Shown: in pieces, positions 9,440 to 19,441 of the stretch
Layout of the letters: the number at the start of each line of letters is the position of its first letter
Numbering within the stretch: position 1 is the stretch's first letter
From: Rikenella microfusus
GTDB taxonomy: Bacteria > Bacteroidota > Bacteroidia > Bacteroidales > Tenuifilaceae
DNA: 64,000 nt
Assembly: GCA_020722565.1 (NCBI GenBank)
Contig: DYKO01000001.1
Span: 124,001-188,000 of the forward strand
Direction of reading: 5' to 3'
Translations under genes and position numbers: made by a program
Notes under the pieces: generated by a model
Database searches by the model: none
What the model was told of the DNA's origin: nothing
Seen by the model: only the letters and a program-made list of their open reading frames with translations

Positions 9440-10882
9440 CTAGGGGACTAATTCTTCACCACCAGCCCACCAAACCTTAGTAGTATATATATAGTCTAAA
9501 TCTGTTTGGGGAACATTTTTATTAGAACTCATTTCGCTTAAAGCCCATGGGAAACGGTTAACAAAACCTACGGTTGAATTGTTAGGGTTGTGCATTTCTG
9601 GAATGCCTGTTCTGCGATAGTCATTATAGGCTTCAATAGCTTCATGTTCGTATAACGCTATATACTTTTGGGTTAAAATCTCATTTAACTCATTACCTAA
9701 CAAACGGGGGGTAACCTCATTGGTAAAATAATTATCTGCCTCAGTATCACTCAAACCTTTACTAGCAAAAGCTGCTCTTATAGCATCATGGAGTGTTGTT
9801 TGCCAAGATGCAACAGAAGTTCTAAATTCAGCTTCTGCCTTGATGAACAATAATTCATGATAGGTCATTAAAGGTGTTGGTGCAGTGGCACCGTTAATGG
9901 TAAGCAACGACTGCGAATAGGTTCCACCTTGGGTTTCTGTTGCTGTTCCATTTGGAGCAGGAACAATCGTACCCCCTATCAATGAAAAGTATACATTCAT
10001 TCTGGGGTCATTTCTATCATTCATCAGGTCATAGAGTGTTTGACCTACGGACAAATGGGTTCTGTCATTTAAAAATTGGTACCAAGGATTCTCAGCGGTA
10101 GCGGTATTTTCATATTTAGCAAACTTCATTTCCTCAGCAGCCGAGGTGAATGCTCCATCACCTATAGCATCTAAAGCATTTTGAGCAGCACTTGCATCAC
10201 GGTTCACCAAACGCATCCAGTAACGAGCTTTGAGGGAGTTGGCAGCACGTATCCATGAGGCTTTATTATTTGCAAAGGTTCCGCCATAAATGTAGTCAAC
10301 TGCTGAAAGACCAGTAGTTGCCATGTCCAGGTTACTAATAGCACTATCGAGCATTACAAAAATTTTGGGATAAATTTCGCTCTGCTTGTCGTATTTTGGC
10401 TGCTTAATAATTGTCCCCTGCAATGCCTCTGTCCAGGGTACCTCACCCCACATATCAGTAGCTACAGCTAAATTATAGGCCGTAAGAACATATGCGATGC
10501 CTCTTGCCCAGCGATTAGTGGGTTCTGTTCCATTAATAGGATCGGTTTTATCCAAAACAAATTTCAAATTTTTAAGAACCTCATAAAGGCTACTCCAATT
10601 ATTGTTCATTAAGGAATTTGAAGTTTGACCTACACGCTTATCTGCAGAAGCATGTTGTCCCCAAGTACCTGCACTATGTTCAATATACACCGATGAGTAC
10701 CAAGCAATATCGGTTCCAGTAGTCTCAAATGCTGTTTTCAAACCACAGTCAGTAATTATGTAGTCTGCTGTCATCTCTGTGGTTTCGTTTTTTTCCTTAT
10801 TGATATCGTCCATCACCTCTTCGCTGCAGCTAAAAAGCAAAGGAGTGAAGGCCGCCAGTAAAAGAATTCTATTTATTTTCAT
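9440..10882 (-). CDS. SusD/RagB-family lipoprotein (partner of susC copy 3)
   Basis: 480 residues. Lipobox is LLFSC with Cys at 19. The body shows SusD features: an early SSVYIEHSAGTWGQ segment, NRWARGIAYVLTAYNLAVATDMWGEVPWTEAL, and a C-terminal AIEAYNDYRRTGIPEM. It would be anchored to the outer membrane surface and bind substrate for the SusC encoded 20 bp upstream (10903-14190). It is clearly diverged from the SusD at 4342-5880, so the two systems probably take different substrates. Ends at a strong terminator (9381-9418). Confidence 0.94.
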   Translation of the reverse strand: MKINRILLLAAFTPLLFSCSEEVMDDINKEKNETTEMTADYIITDCGLKTAFETTGTDIAWYSSVYIEHSAGTWGQHASADKRVGQTSNSLMNNNWSSLYEVLKNLKFVLDKTDPINGTEPTNRWARGIAYVLTAYNLAVATDMWGEVPWTEALQGTIIKQPKYDKQSEIYPKIFVMLDSAISNLDMATTGLSAVDYIYGGTFANNKASWIRAANSLKARYWMRLVNRDASAAQNALDAIGDGAFTSAAEEMKFAKYENTATAENPWYQFLNDRTHLSVGQTLYDLMNDRNDPRMNVYFSLIGGTIVPAPNGTATETQGGTYSQSLLTINGATAPTPLMTYHELLFIKAEAEFRTSVASWQTTLHDAIRAAFASKGLSDTEADNYFTNEVTPRLLGNELNEILTQKYIALYEHEAIEAYNDYRRTGIPEMHNPNNSTVGFVNRFPWALSEMSSNKNVPQTDLDYIYTTKVWWAGGEELVP

Positions 10883-10902
10883 ATTTCTTCAATTATTATA
10901 GA

Positions 10903-13900
10903 TTAAAATGTTAGGTTAAGAGTGAAGCCATAAGATGTGGTTTGCGGCAACGACATGTAATCGAAACCACCCTGCTGATTACCCTGACCCTGTGAAGTTT
11001 CGGGGTCGAAGTTGGGAAGGGTTGTCCAAAGTAAGATATTACGAGCAACAAAACTTACGTTAGCACGCTTGATAAGCAAAGGATTAACCCATTTGTTGGG
11101 CAGGGTTACACCAAATGCAACTTCGCGTAACTTTACAAATGATGTTTCATATATAGCAGCTTCGGCTAAATCTCCTAAAACATCGAGAAATAAATCGGGG
11201 TATGCCCATACGTCATTGGGCCCACCTCTGCGAATGTCGTTGGGTTCTCCGTTGCTTTTATAACCTGGCCAAATAAATCCATCAGGATCCAAACGCCACT
11301 CTTCTGTCTTTTTAGATGAACCGTAAAGATCCATCAAACGATTTGAACCGGAATACATTTGGCCACCCTGTTTCCAATCAATCTGAGCACTTAAAGTAAA
11401 GTTTTTGAAAAAGGTAATACTTGTGTTAAAGCCAACAAGAAAATCGGGTGAAACTTCGCCTATTTTGCCAAATTCACCAATTATAGGCATACCATAATAC
11501 GGGCTAGTAGGATCATCTTCTACAAGAATGCGTCCTTGATCGTCGCGTAAAAAGCGCTCCCCGTAAATAGCAGGATAGGTATCGCCAGCGGAAGCACGTA
11601 TGTTAGGGGTTACGTAACCACCCAGGAAGATGTCCTCAACGCCAGGAGCTAACTCAACACATTTATTCACAATTTTTGTAAAGTTAACTTGTAGGTTCCA
11701 ATCAAAGTTCTTCATTTGAACCGGAACCGCATTGAGAACAATTTCGTGACCCTTCGAGGTCATTTTACCTGCATTCATAATTGCTGAACTGTAACCAGTT
11801 GAACCAGCCAAGGGAACTGCAAATATTTGATCACTTGCAACCTGATCGAAGTAGTTATAGTCAATGCCCAACCTATTCTTTAAGAACTTCAGTTCAACAC
11901 CAATTTCGTAACTTTTGGTATTCTGAGGTTTCAAATTAGGGTCATATATTGTACTCGAAGGTTGATAACCAGTAATGCCCCCAAGAGGGTAAACTATTCC
12001 ATCGTCAAGGAAACCCGAACCAGCACCTCCGGTTACATAAACAGGCTCAACATATGTACCTGGTTGACCAACCTCAGCGTAGGATGCCCGGATCTTACCA
12101 AACGAAAGAATATTATTATCCTTTAATGCACCAAGTTCAGTAAATAGGAAACTTAGTGAAGCGGAAGGATAGAAGAATGAACGATTACCATGGGGCATAG
12201 TTGAAACTATATCGTAACGTCCGGTAGCATTTAAGAATAGCATGTTCAAATAATCCACTGAAAGATTACCGAAGAAGCCTACAGTTCGGCTGTGCCCAAT
12301 ACCGTAATCTGCCGTTTGTGTTTTGGTATTGCTCATATTATTCCACCCGGGAATGGTAAAATCGGTACCAGTCATTGAATATGACTCACTCTGGTTATCT
12401 TGAATTTCGTTACCTACCAACAGGTTAGCATTTAGTTGCTCAGTAAATTTGTAATCGAAACTCATGGTAAGCAAGGAGTTGATATTCCTACGAGTTACGC
12501 CATACTGGCTAATTGAACCTCCAACTGGAGCGATGTATGCATACGGATCGCCAGCCTTTCCTGGATATGGATACTGGTTCCACGCAGGTAAAGATTGTCC
12601 TGTTGCAGTACTACCCATTTGGTAAAGATCGAGGTTATCGTTGGTATAGGTGTCAATACCCAGTTGATATTTAATTGTACTCCACTCAAAAGGTTTAAAC
12701 TGAATGTAGGTATTTCCAAAAAAGCGCTTTACCTGCTCCTGGAAAATATTGTTCTCAATAGCCCAACGTGGGTTTTCACCTACTGCACCGCGACGGTAAC
12801 TAATTTGACGATACTTGCCAAATGGTCCCTCCTGATGGTAAGGAGTACCCATGAGATCGAACGATGCTGGTGCACCGTAAACAGTGAACAGCCAGCTAGA
12901 GTTACCAGAGGGCACCTTGCGAATTTTTGAATCTACATAGTTCCCGCTAAAACCGACATTCCATTTATCAGCAAGTTTAAAATCACCGGCCATTTTTGCA
13001 TTGTAACGGTCCATACCGGTATTGGCAATAATACCATTCTGGTTTGTTGAACCCAAGCCCACAGCATAGTTTCCAAATTTGGTAGCATTTGAAATATTAA
13101 TGCTGTTATTATAGGTATAGCCATTGTTGGAATAGAACTCCTTAGGGTTGTTGTATGCTTTTGGAGTAACCCATTTCCCTTTATAGGGGTCGAAAAATTC
13201 TCCACTGTGATTTGTAGGATCTTGAACATTCCCACCATAAAACAAATATGCGTCATCGGGTAACTTCGAGATCCTAGGACCCCATGAAAAACTGAATGCA
13301 GGATAAAAGAAAAGATCGGATTCATCAGTAGCGCTACCCCAGTAGTAACCCTGAGCAAAGGTTTGATTAACCTCTGGAAGACGAGCAACTACATCCGTGG
13401 TAACATTTGAAGTAACGGTTACTACTGGCTTCCCAAGTTCTGCACCTTTTCCCTTCTTAGTAGTAATAACAATAACACCGTTAGATGCACGTGTACCATA
13501 AAGTGCAGCAGCTGCTTGACCCTTAAGAACGTTGATTGACTCAATTTCATTAGGGTCAATGTCGAGAGCACGATTTGAGTATGCAGCGCCTGTAACATTC
13601 TGACCATAGTCAGCGTTCGAGGAAATAGGCATACCATCTACTACGTATAGCGGTTCATTATTACCACTGAAGGAACGAGCACCACGGATAAGAATTGTTG
13701 AAGGGGCTCCTGGCATACCTGAAGATTGGCGAATTTCAACCCCTGCAACCTTACCAGAAAGTGCTGTCATAACATTAGGGTTGTTAGCCTTAACCAAATC
13801 TTCGCCCTTTACGTCCTGAACAGTATAACCCAAGGCTTTTTTCTGGCGTGTAATACCTAGGGCGGTAACAACAACCTCACCCATCTGAATAGCTTCGGTT

Positions 13901-14190
13901 TCCATTACCACATCAATAACCGAACGGCCGGCAATGGCAACCTCCTGGGTTTTGAAGCCCACAAAACTAAAATTGAGGGCTTGAGCAGTGGTGGGTACAT
14001 TTAACTCGTACTTACCATCGGCATTAGTGGTAATACCAATAGTTGTACCCTTAACAAACACTGAAACACCCGGCATGGGCATTCCATCCTCGGAACTGGT
14101 AACCGTTCCGGTAATCCTTACCGTTTGCGCCTGAACCAGTGTAATGCCAACAAGCAGCAAACCTGCAAGAAAAACGCTTAGTTTTTTCAT
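10903..14190 (-). CDS. SusC/RagA-family TonB-dependent transporter (susC copy 3)
   Basis: 1095 residues, the longest of the four copies. Signal peptide about 1-22, carboxypeptidase-regulatory-like domain about 24-100, TonB-box-like EVVVTALGI, plug with GQAAAALYGTRASNGVIVIT, and a barrel ending TLNLTF. The first 71 residues and the DNA 13974-14273 are identical to copy 2, but beyond residue 110 the two are only distantly related (GYTVQDVKGEDLVKANNPNV against GYAIQSVKGEEISKARETNV). The barrel includes extended loops with many aromatic and glycine residues, normal for the family. Forms an operon with the SusD gene at 9440-10882. Confidence 0.96.
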   Translation of the reverse strand: MKKLSVFLAGLLLVGITLVQAQTVRITGTVTSSEDGMPMPGVSVFVKGTTIGITTNADGKYELNVPTTAQALNFSFVGFKTQEVAIAGRSVIDVVMETEAIQMGEVVVTALGITRQKKALGYTVQDVKGEDLVKANNPNVMTALSGKVAGVEIRQSSGMPGAPSTILIRGARSFSGNNEPLYVVDGMPISSNADYGQNVTGAAYSNRALDIDPNEIESINVLKGQAAAALYGTRASNGVIVITTKKGKGAELGKPVVTVTSNVTTDVVARLPEVNQTFAQGYYWGSATDESDLFFYPAFSFSWGPRISKLPDDAYLFYGGNVQDPTNHSGEFFDPYKGKWVTPKAYNNPKEFYSNNGYTYNNSINISNATKFGNYAVGLGSTNQNGIIANTGMDRYNAKMAGDFKLADKWNVGFSGNYVDSKIRKVPSGNSSWLFTVYGAPASFDLMGTPYHQEGPFGKYRQISYRRGAVGENPRWAIENNIFQEQVKRFFGNTYIQFKPFEWSTIKYQLGIDTYTNDNLDLYQMGSTATGQSLPAWNQYPYPGKAGDPYAYIAPVGGSISQYGVTRRNINSLLTMSFDYKFTEQLNANLLVGNEIQDNQSESYSMTGTDFTIPGWNNMSNTKTQTADYGIGHSRTVGFFGNLSVDYLNMLFLNATGRYDIVSTMPHGNRSFFYPSASLSFLFTELGALKDNNILSFGKIRASYAEVGQPGTYVEPVYVTGGAGSGFLDDGIVYPLGGITGYQPSSTIYDPNLKPQNTKSYEIGVELKFLKNRLGIDYNYFDQVASDQIFAVPLAGSTGYSSAIMNAGKMTSKGHEIVLNAVPVQMKNFDWNLQVNFTKIVNKCVELAPGVEDIFLGGYVTPNIRASAGDTYPAIYGERFLRDDQGRILVEDDPTSPYYGMPIIGEFGKIGEVSPDFLVGFNTSITFFKNFTLSAQIDWKQGGQMYSGSNRLMDLYGSSKKTEEWRLDPDGFIWPGYKSNGEPNDIRRGGPNDVWAYPDLFLDVLGDLAEAAIYETSFVKLREVAFGVTLPNKWVNPLLIKRANVSFVARNILLWTTLPNFDPETSQGQGNQQGGFDYMSLPQTTSYGFTLNLTF

Positions 14191-14273
14191 AGAACAAGTT
14201 TTAGGTTTACAATAGAGATTAGTAAATTTTCAACAGCGCTAAACTATGAAAATGATTTGGCATAAGCAAGAAA
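13974..14273 (-). repeat. susC 5' cassette, copy B (300 bp, identical to copy A)
   Basis: Identical to 8791-9090, in the same orientation and 5183 bp away. Recombination between the two copies would remove exactly one susC-susD pair (the copy 3 body and its susD) and leave a functional junction, since promoter, leader and start codon are inside the repeat. Bases beyond 14273 diverge apart from a short degenerate ATAACTTTTTTTA stretch. Confidence 0.93.
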
Positions 14274-14670
14274 TTTAAATAACTTTTTTTAACATTTTAG
14301 TTTATTTACTATAGATCTGAATGTTATATAATGGGAGATGAAATAAATAAATTACTTACTTTTATTAGTATAAAACAAAATCAATTTTTAAAGACGTTGT
14401 TCACATTTGGTTGCCCTTCAATAGTTATACAAAACCTAATAATAGCTTCATTTTTTTAGCCTTTAAGTAAAAAAATGCTTTTTATATGCTTAAACTCATA
14501 AAAAAATCACTGTTGCCCATGGTAAAAAATGTTAATTTTGTTAGAATGATTATTCATTTTTTCGTTTTTTTGCCAACCATTTGATTTAGTGAGTGATGTG
14601 TAAAACTTTTTTCCCCGAAATGCATTTTATTAAATTTGTACTGTACAAAAAAGCTCCAAGCAACCTTTTC
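14191..14670. other. Divergent intergenic region between susC copy 3 and the M1 aminopeptidase
   Basis: 480 AT-rich bases between two divergently transcribed genes. On the left it contains the duplicated susC promoter and leader, with CTTG at 14270-14267 and TAGTTTAG at 14246-14239 on the minus strand. On the right, TAATTTTG at 14533-14540 is a perfect plus-strand -7 element. An open frame extends upstream of the chosen aminopeptidase start to 14593, but it lacks signal-peptide character. Confidence 0.6.
14533..14540 (+). promoter_or_regulatory. Candidate -7 element for the M1 aminopeptidase gene
   Basis: TAATTTTG matches TAnnTTTG exactly. The best -33 candidate (GTTG at 14513-14516) is only 16 bases upstream, shorter than the usual 19-21, so this is a weak call. 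The resulting leader would be about 125 bases. Confidence 0.35.
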
Positions 14671-17193
14671 ATGCGAAAGTTTTTTCTTCATATTGGATTT
14701 GTTACTACGCTATTTCTTTTCTGGTCGTGCAGCCATGAGATAGAACCAGGAGTTAGTATGGAACTTGCAGCTCAACGCCGTCAGGTTCTATCGAATTTAA
14801 CCTATAAATTATATATTGATATACCTGAAAATCCTAAAATTCCGATACTCGGTAGAGGAGAAATTGACTTTGAGCTAAATGAATCCATAAACCTTCCAAT
14901 TGATTTTAGAGCATCGGATAGTAGCATTATGAATATTACCGTTAATTACCGGCAAATTCGCTCAAAACTTAAAAACGGTCATATCATTATCCCTAAAATT
15001 TTTTTAAAAAAAGGACAAAATAAGGTATCGATTGATTTTATATTAGGTAAAACATCGCTTAACCGCAAAGGTGATTACCTGTTCAGCCTACTGGTACCCG
15101 ACCGGGCATCCACTGTTTTCCCCTGTTTTGATCAGCCGGATTTAAAGGCCATTTATACCCTAACCCTTCAAACCCCAAAGAGCTGGGTGGCCGTAAGTAA
15201 CGCTCCGGTTATTAATAAAATGAGTACCGATACCTCAACCCTTTGGCTTTTTGGAAAAACTGAACCGATTAGTACCTATCTATTTGCCTTTGCTACCGGT
15301 AGGTTCGACACCCTCTCTGCCAATTTAGGACGCTTCAGAATGACAATTTACCACCGCGAAACCGATAAAGAAAAGTTGAACCGTAGCATTAAGGAGGTTG
15401 TAGCATTACATAAAAATTCAGTGGAATGGCTCCAAAACTATACCACAATTCCCTACCCTTTTAGTAAACTCGATATAGTCCTTATTCCCGATTTTCCCTA
15501 CAGCGGCATGGAACATCCGGGGGCTATATTTTATCGCGACAACCGAATACTCTTAGACGAAAACCCATCGGTTACTCAAATGCTAAGCAGGGCAAACCTG
15601 ATTGCCCACGAGGTATCGCATCAATGGTTTGGCAACCTGGTTACCATGACCTGGTTCAACGATGTTTGGCTTAAAGAGGTTTTTGCCAACTTAATGGCCG
15701 ATAAAATTGTTAATCCGCAATACCCCAAAATTAACCATGATCTAAGTTTTTTGCTATCGCACTACCCCAAAGCCTACACAGTGGATCGCACTAACGCCGC
15801 AAACCCCATTCGTCAAAACCTAGATAATCTTCTTCTTGCAGGAACTCTTTATGGCGACATTATTTACCATAAGGCCCCTATTGCCCTAAGGCAACTTGAG
15901 CTGATGATGGGCGAAAGCGATTTCCAGAAAGGCCTGCAAATTTATCTAAAAAGATTTGCCTACTCCAATGCCGATTGGAACCAGCTAATTGGAATCCTCG
16001 ATAGCATATCGACTGAAGATATAAGAAACTGGAATAAACGATGGATTGAAAGCCCCTCAATGCCAACCTTTAGCTATCAGGTTAAAAATGGAACATTACT
16101 ATTAACCCAGGATGAACACTGGCTACCCATGCAACTTAATGTTTCAATTCCGAATGAAAATGGCTATACTGAGCAAGTTGTAAAGCTAAGGGACCGAAAA
16201 TATGAGGTAACCCTTCCCAATAATTTCAATCCGAATAAACAAATAATTGTTAACTCCAACGGACTTGGTTATGGCCTCTTCATTTCCGACGACAGCATTG
16301 CACCCTCCCTATCGCCTGCCCTCTACTCCAACAATATAGCACGGGCCGCCACTCTAATCAACCTACACGAACAATTCCTTAACCATCAATTCAATATTGA
16401 TACCTATTTTGCTCTTTTAACTGAAATGCTCGAAAGAGAAACTAATAGCCAAATAAGAGAATACCTTCTTACCAATCTTCAAACTGTATGGTGGCAGTTC
16501 ATGGGGCACACCAAACGTATAATTTTTAGCCAAAAGTTGGAAAATACACTGGAAACCATATTTAAAAATACCAAGCTTACAGCCGATGAGCGCAAACCTG
16601 CATTTATAACCTACTGCAAAACTGTAGTATCGCCCAAAGCAGTTGCGTTTGTCAAAAGTATTTGGGCTAGTAAAACAAAAATTAAGGGGATAACCCTTAG
16701 CGAAAACGATTTTATTTCCCTGGCATACGAGTTAGCCCTTAGAAATGTCCCCGATGCCGACAGCATTTTAAGCGTTCAAGAGCAACGCATACAAAATGCC
16801 GACAGACTGGCAAAGTACCGGTTTGTTAAAAGGGCAGCATCCCCCGACGATGCTATTCGCGACGACTTTTTTCACAGCCTCTTGCTTGCGCAAAACCGAC
16901 GCCCGGAGCCATGGGTTGCCGAAGGCTTGCAATACTTTTTCCATCCCCTACGCACCGAGCATTCCATTCATTACCTAAACGCAGCGCTCAACCTACTACC
17001 TGAAATCCAGCAAACCAACGATATCTTTTTCCCAAAAATCTGGCTCGATGCCGTACTCTACGGTCATAACTCAAAGGAAGCTATACAAATTGTTACCAAA
17101 TGGCTAAACGACCATCCTACACTTTCGCCAAACCTAAAAGCCAAGTTGCTCCAATCAGCTAACCCACTATTTAGAGCTGCTGGGAAAAATTAA
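14671..17193 (+). CDS. M1-family zinc aminopeptidase, lipoprotein
   Basis: About 840 residues from ATG 14671. This start is preferred to 14593 because MRKFFLHIG begins a proper lipoprotein signal ending FWSC (Cys 20). The N-terminal beta domain contains PCFDQPDLKA and is followed by the substrate-binding SGMEHPG segment (around residue 277, equivalent to the GAMEN motif). The zinc site is HEVSH (313-317) plus E336, that is HEXXH-X18-E. Members remove N-terminal residues from peptides. Here the enzyme would act in the periplasm or on the cell surface. The C-terminal half is helical and less conserved. The gene is divergent from three SusCD operons and convergent with the methyltransferase, sharing the TTAA at the stops. 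Confidence 0.93.
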   Translation: MRKFFLHIGFVTTLFLFWSCSHEIEPGVSMELAAQRRQVLSNLTYKLYIDIPENPKIPILGRGEIDFELNESINLPIDFRASDSSIMNITVNYRQIRSKLKNGHIIIPKIFLKKGQNKVSIDFILGKTSLNRKGDYLFSLLVPDRASTVFPCFDQPDLKAIYTLTLQTPKSWVAVSNAPVINKMSTDTSTLWLFGKTEPISTYLFAFATGRFDTLSANLGRFRMTIYHRETDKEKLNRSIKEVVALHKNSVEWLQNYTTIPYPFSKLDIVLIPDFPYSGMEHPGAIFYRDNRILLDENPSVTQMLSRANLIAHEVSHQWFGNLVTMTWFNDVWLKEVFANLMADKIVNPQYPKINHDLSFLLSHYPKAYTVDRTNAANPIRQNLDNLLLAGTLYGDIIYHKAPIALRQLELMMGESDFQKGLQIYLKRFAYSNADWNQLIGILDSISTEDIRNWNKRWIESPSMPTFSYQVKNGTLLLTQDEHWLPMQLNVSIPNENGYTEQVVKLRDRKYEVTLPNNFNPNKQIIVNSNGLGYGLFISDDSIAPSLSPALYSNNIARAATLINLHEQFLNHQFNIDTYFALLTEMLERETNSQIREYLLTNLQTVWWQFMGHTKRIIFSQKLENTLETIFKNTKLTADERKPAFITYCKTVVSPKAVAFVKSIWASKTKIKGITLSENDFISLAYELALRNVPDADSILSVQEQRIQNADRLAKYRFVKRAASPDDAIRDDFFHSLLLAQNRRPEPWVAEGLQYFFHPLRTEHSIHYLNAALNLLPEIQQTNDIFFPKIWLDAVLYGHNSKEAIQIVTKWLNDHPTLSPNLKAKLLQSANPLFRAAGKN

Positions 17194-18344
17194 ACCTGAT
17201 CAAATAGCTGTTGAGCAAGAAACTCAACCACCTTTACGTTTACTGCATTACCAAATTGCCTGTAAGCCTGCTGGGTATTACTGTTAATTATGAAATCGCT
17301 CGGGAAACTTTGCAGGTTGGCAACCTCACGTGGCGATAAGCGCCGCTTCTCCCAACCCACAACGGGATTATGCACCATTGCAACCAGTGCCGGAAACTCT
17401 GTGGGGCGCTTTACCCTTATTCCCGAAGGTCGGAACTGTATTATCCCATCCCAAATAGAGGTAATGTATTCACCTGCTTGCCACTCAAACTTGGTATGAG
17501 TGGGGACAAAATCGGTTAAATTGTTGTGCTTTTCAAGCCATTTATCTATATAAGCCTTGTTTTGAGAATAAAGTTTACGATTTTTAAGAATAAAATTGGC
17601 CTTCCACCCCGGTAAACTGTCCAAATTGTACGATTTACCAAACTCGTTTGCCCAAATGGGAAACCCAAGATTTAGGCGTCCCACCCCCTTAATGAATTCG
17701 TCCCAAGCCGATAGCACATACTCCTCATATTGGCTAATAGCATAATCTTTTTGGGATTTTTCATTCAAAATGGTAATGCCATTGGTTTGGTTCCTGTGCG
17801 AGGGAGGCAAATCGAAATGTAGTCCCCTCTTTTTAGTAGCCGAAGAATATACCCCAAGTATAAAAACCCTCTCGCGCAGCTGTGGAACCCCTACCTGGTG
17901 TGGGCTGACTATAAGAGGCCGCTCGGTTATTACGTAGCCTAACTCCTTTAGGCTCTCTGAGATAACCATCCATGTTCGGCCCTTATCGTGCGATGTCAGA
18001 TTTCGCACATTCTCAAGAATAATGTATTTGGGCTTATGATACTTAAGTATTCGTTTTATTTCAAAGAATAGCGTTCCCCTAGTATCGTCAAAACCCTCCT
18101 GCTTACCCGCCTTTGAAAAAGCCTGACAGGGAAACCCAGCGCATAAAACATCGTGGTTAGGAATAGCCTTCTCATCAAGTGTTCGGATATCGCAAAGCGG
18201 ATCAATTCCAAAATTCATTTTGTACGTATTGGCGGCATAGGGATCAATTTCCGATGCAAAAACACACTTCCCCCCTAGGTTATGCATGGCGATATGAAAG
18301 CCACCAATTCCGGCAAATAGATCGATAAATCTGAAATGGCTCAT
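17190..18344 (-). CDS. DNA (cytosine-5-)-methyltransferase, apparently orphan
   Basis: 384 residues with all landmarks of the C5 methyltransferase family. Motif I is LFAGIGGF (9-16), the catalytic PCQ loop is GFPCQAFSKAG (Cys 73), ENV is at 111-113, QLRERVFILG represents motif VIII, and motif X is RQFGNAVNV near the end. It transfers a methyl group from S-adenosylmethionine to C5 of cytosine in a specific DNA sequence; the target-recognition region (about 215-300) does not reveal the site. No restriction endonuclease, Vsr nuclease or controller gene lies next to it: a gene-poor kilobase lies upstream and the aminopeptidase downstream. It is either a regulatory orphan enzyme or what is left of a restriction-modification system. 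Confidence 0.94.
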   Translation of the reverse strand: MSHFRFIDLFAGIGGFHIAMHNLGGKCVFASEIDPYAANTYKMNFGIDPLCDIRTLDEKAIPNHDVLCAGFPCQAFSKAGKQEGFDDTRGTLFFEIKRILKYHKPKYIILENVRNLTSHDKGRTWMVISESLKELGYVITERPLIVSPHQVGVPQLRERVFILGVYSSATKKRGLHFDLPPSHRNQTNGITILNEKSQKDYAISQYEEYVLSAWDEFIKGVGRLNLGFPIWANEFGKSYNLDSLPGWKANFILKNRKLYSQNKAYIDKWLEKHNNLTDFVPTHTKFEWQAGEYITSIWDGIIQFRPSGIRVKRPTEFPALVAMVHNPVVGWEKRRLSPREVANLQSFPSDFIINSNTQQAYRQFGNAVNVKVVEFLAQQLFDQV

Positions 18345-19441
18345 TCAAAAAAATTTCTCCCAAAAATAGCATTTGTTCTAGTTGAATAAAAGTTTGATAG
18401 GTATTTGAAAAATGCCCTTCGTCAAAAAATTCGATCGGCATTCAGCCATTTACATTCATTTTCTCGGCAAAGCATAATTATTTTCAAGTAATTGTGTGAC
18501 AACTGTTCCGTAATAGTGGCTCATGTCAACCCCACAGCTTAACATTGTCTATGACTGGTAACCCGTTCTATTTTCACGTTAAACCATTTATAGTATCTGC
18601 TCGCAAATTACCAATCACCAGAAGATATCTAAATTAGCAAGTGGCTCGGATTCGGTTAAAAAACCAATATATTGCTTGTCCTGCGCTTGTGGTATTTTTT
18701 CACATACAGCTCTGCATAATTTGAAAAACTACCGGCTCATTTGGCGTAAACATGTTTCAGTTGAATCCACTAAATTTGATATGAAAACCTGTAGGTACTA
18801 TTTTTTTTAAAAAACTAAATTCAACCCCAAAATACAGATTGATTAAAATTGCAAGAAGAAGCTAAATAATTACATATCAAAAGTTGTACTTTTTGTTTTA
18901 AATTTTAGGGCAATAGTGCAGATTTTCAACAAAGATGATTTGTATTTATTGACTATAATATACCTACTCAAAGGATTTGTTACTGCAAGCACTTAATCCA
19001 TCAGTAGCTATACTTTTAGCCGAAGCTTTATCCAGCTCCAAGATAATTAAGTTTACCTCCAAATACCCTAAAAACCCAACTGCTGCTTTCATGGGATTGC
19101 ATCGGATTAAAATGCGGAGAGGCATTACAATTATCTACATTGTTACTTTTTAAAACCATTTAAATTTTCTGATTTTTTCTGACCAATCGCAATATGTATG
19201 AGCATTGAACAATTTTTTTAATATGTTTAAAAATCATTTGCCCGACAAATTTTGTTTTGCATTTTTATCCATAGTACAATGTTATGTTACCAATTTAAAC
19301 TTAAAACATGTGATCAAACTTTTGAGAGCAAGCCTTCTTTGTTTATAAAAATTAGTTGAATACTACGGTTGAATTTTTTAAAACCAATTGAATTTTTATA
19401 GAAAATATTCTTTAAAAAAAAGTTTTAATTGTAAAACGCAT
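18345..19441. other. Gene-poor 1.1 kb upstream of the methyltransferase
   Basis: No open frame of 60 codons with a start occurs on either strand in 1097 bases, in a genome where neighbouring genes sit tens of bases apart. One stretch without a start codon (about 18966-19153, plus strand) stays open for roughly 60 codons (DLLLQALNPSVAILLAEAL...), and a short minus-strand stretch near 18480-18540 reads like coding sequence. Both could be chance or remnants of a decayed gene, for example a former restriction enzyme. I recognise no homology, tRNA or repeat here. Confidence 0.5.

Noticed and set aside
5900-14190. Invertase-driven SusCD shufflon
   Set aside because: All cassette copies are in the same orientation and no site-specific recombinase gene is present; only homologous recombination fits.
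18966-19153. Roughly 60-codon start-less open stretch in the gene desert
   Set aside because: No start codon at its head, no recognised similarity; kept only as a note in the region entry.
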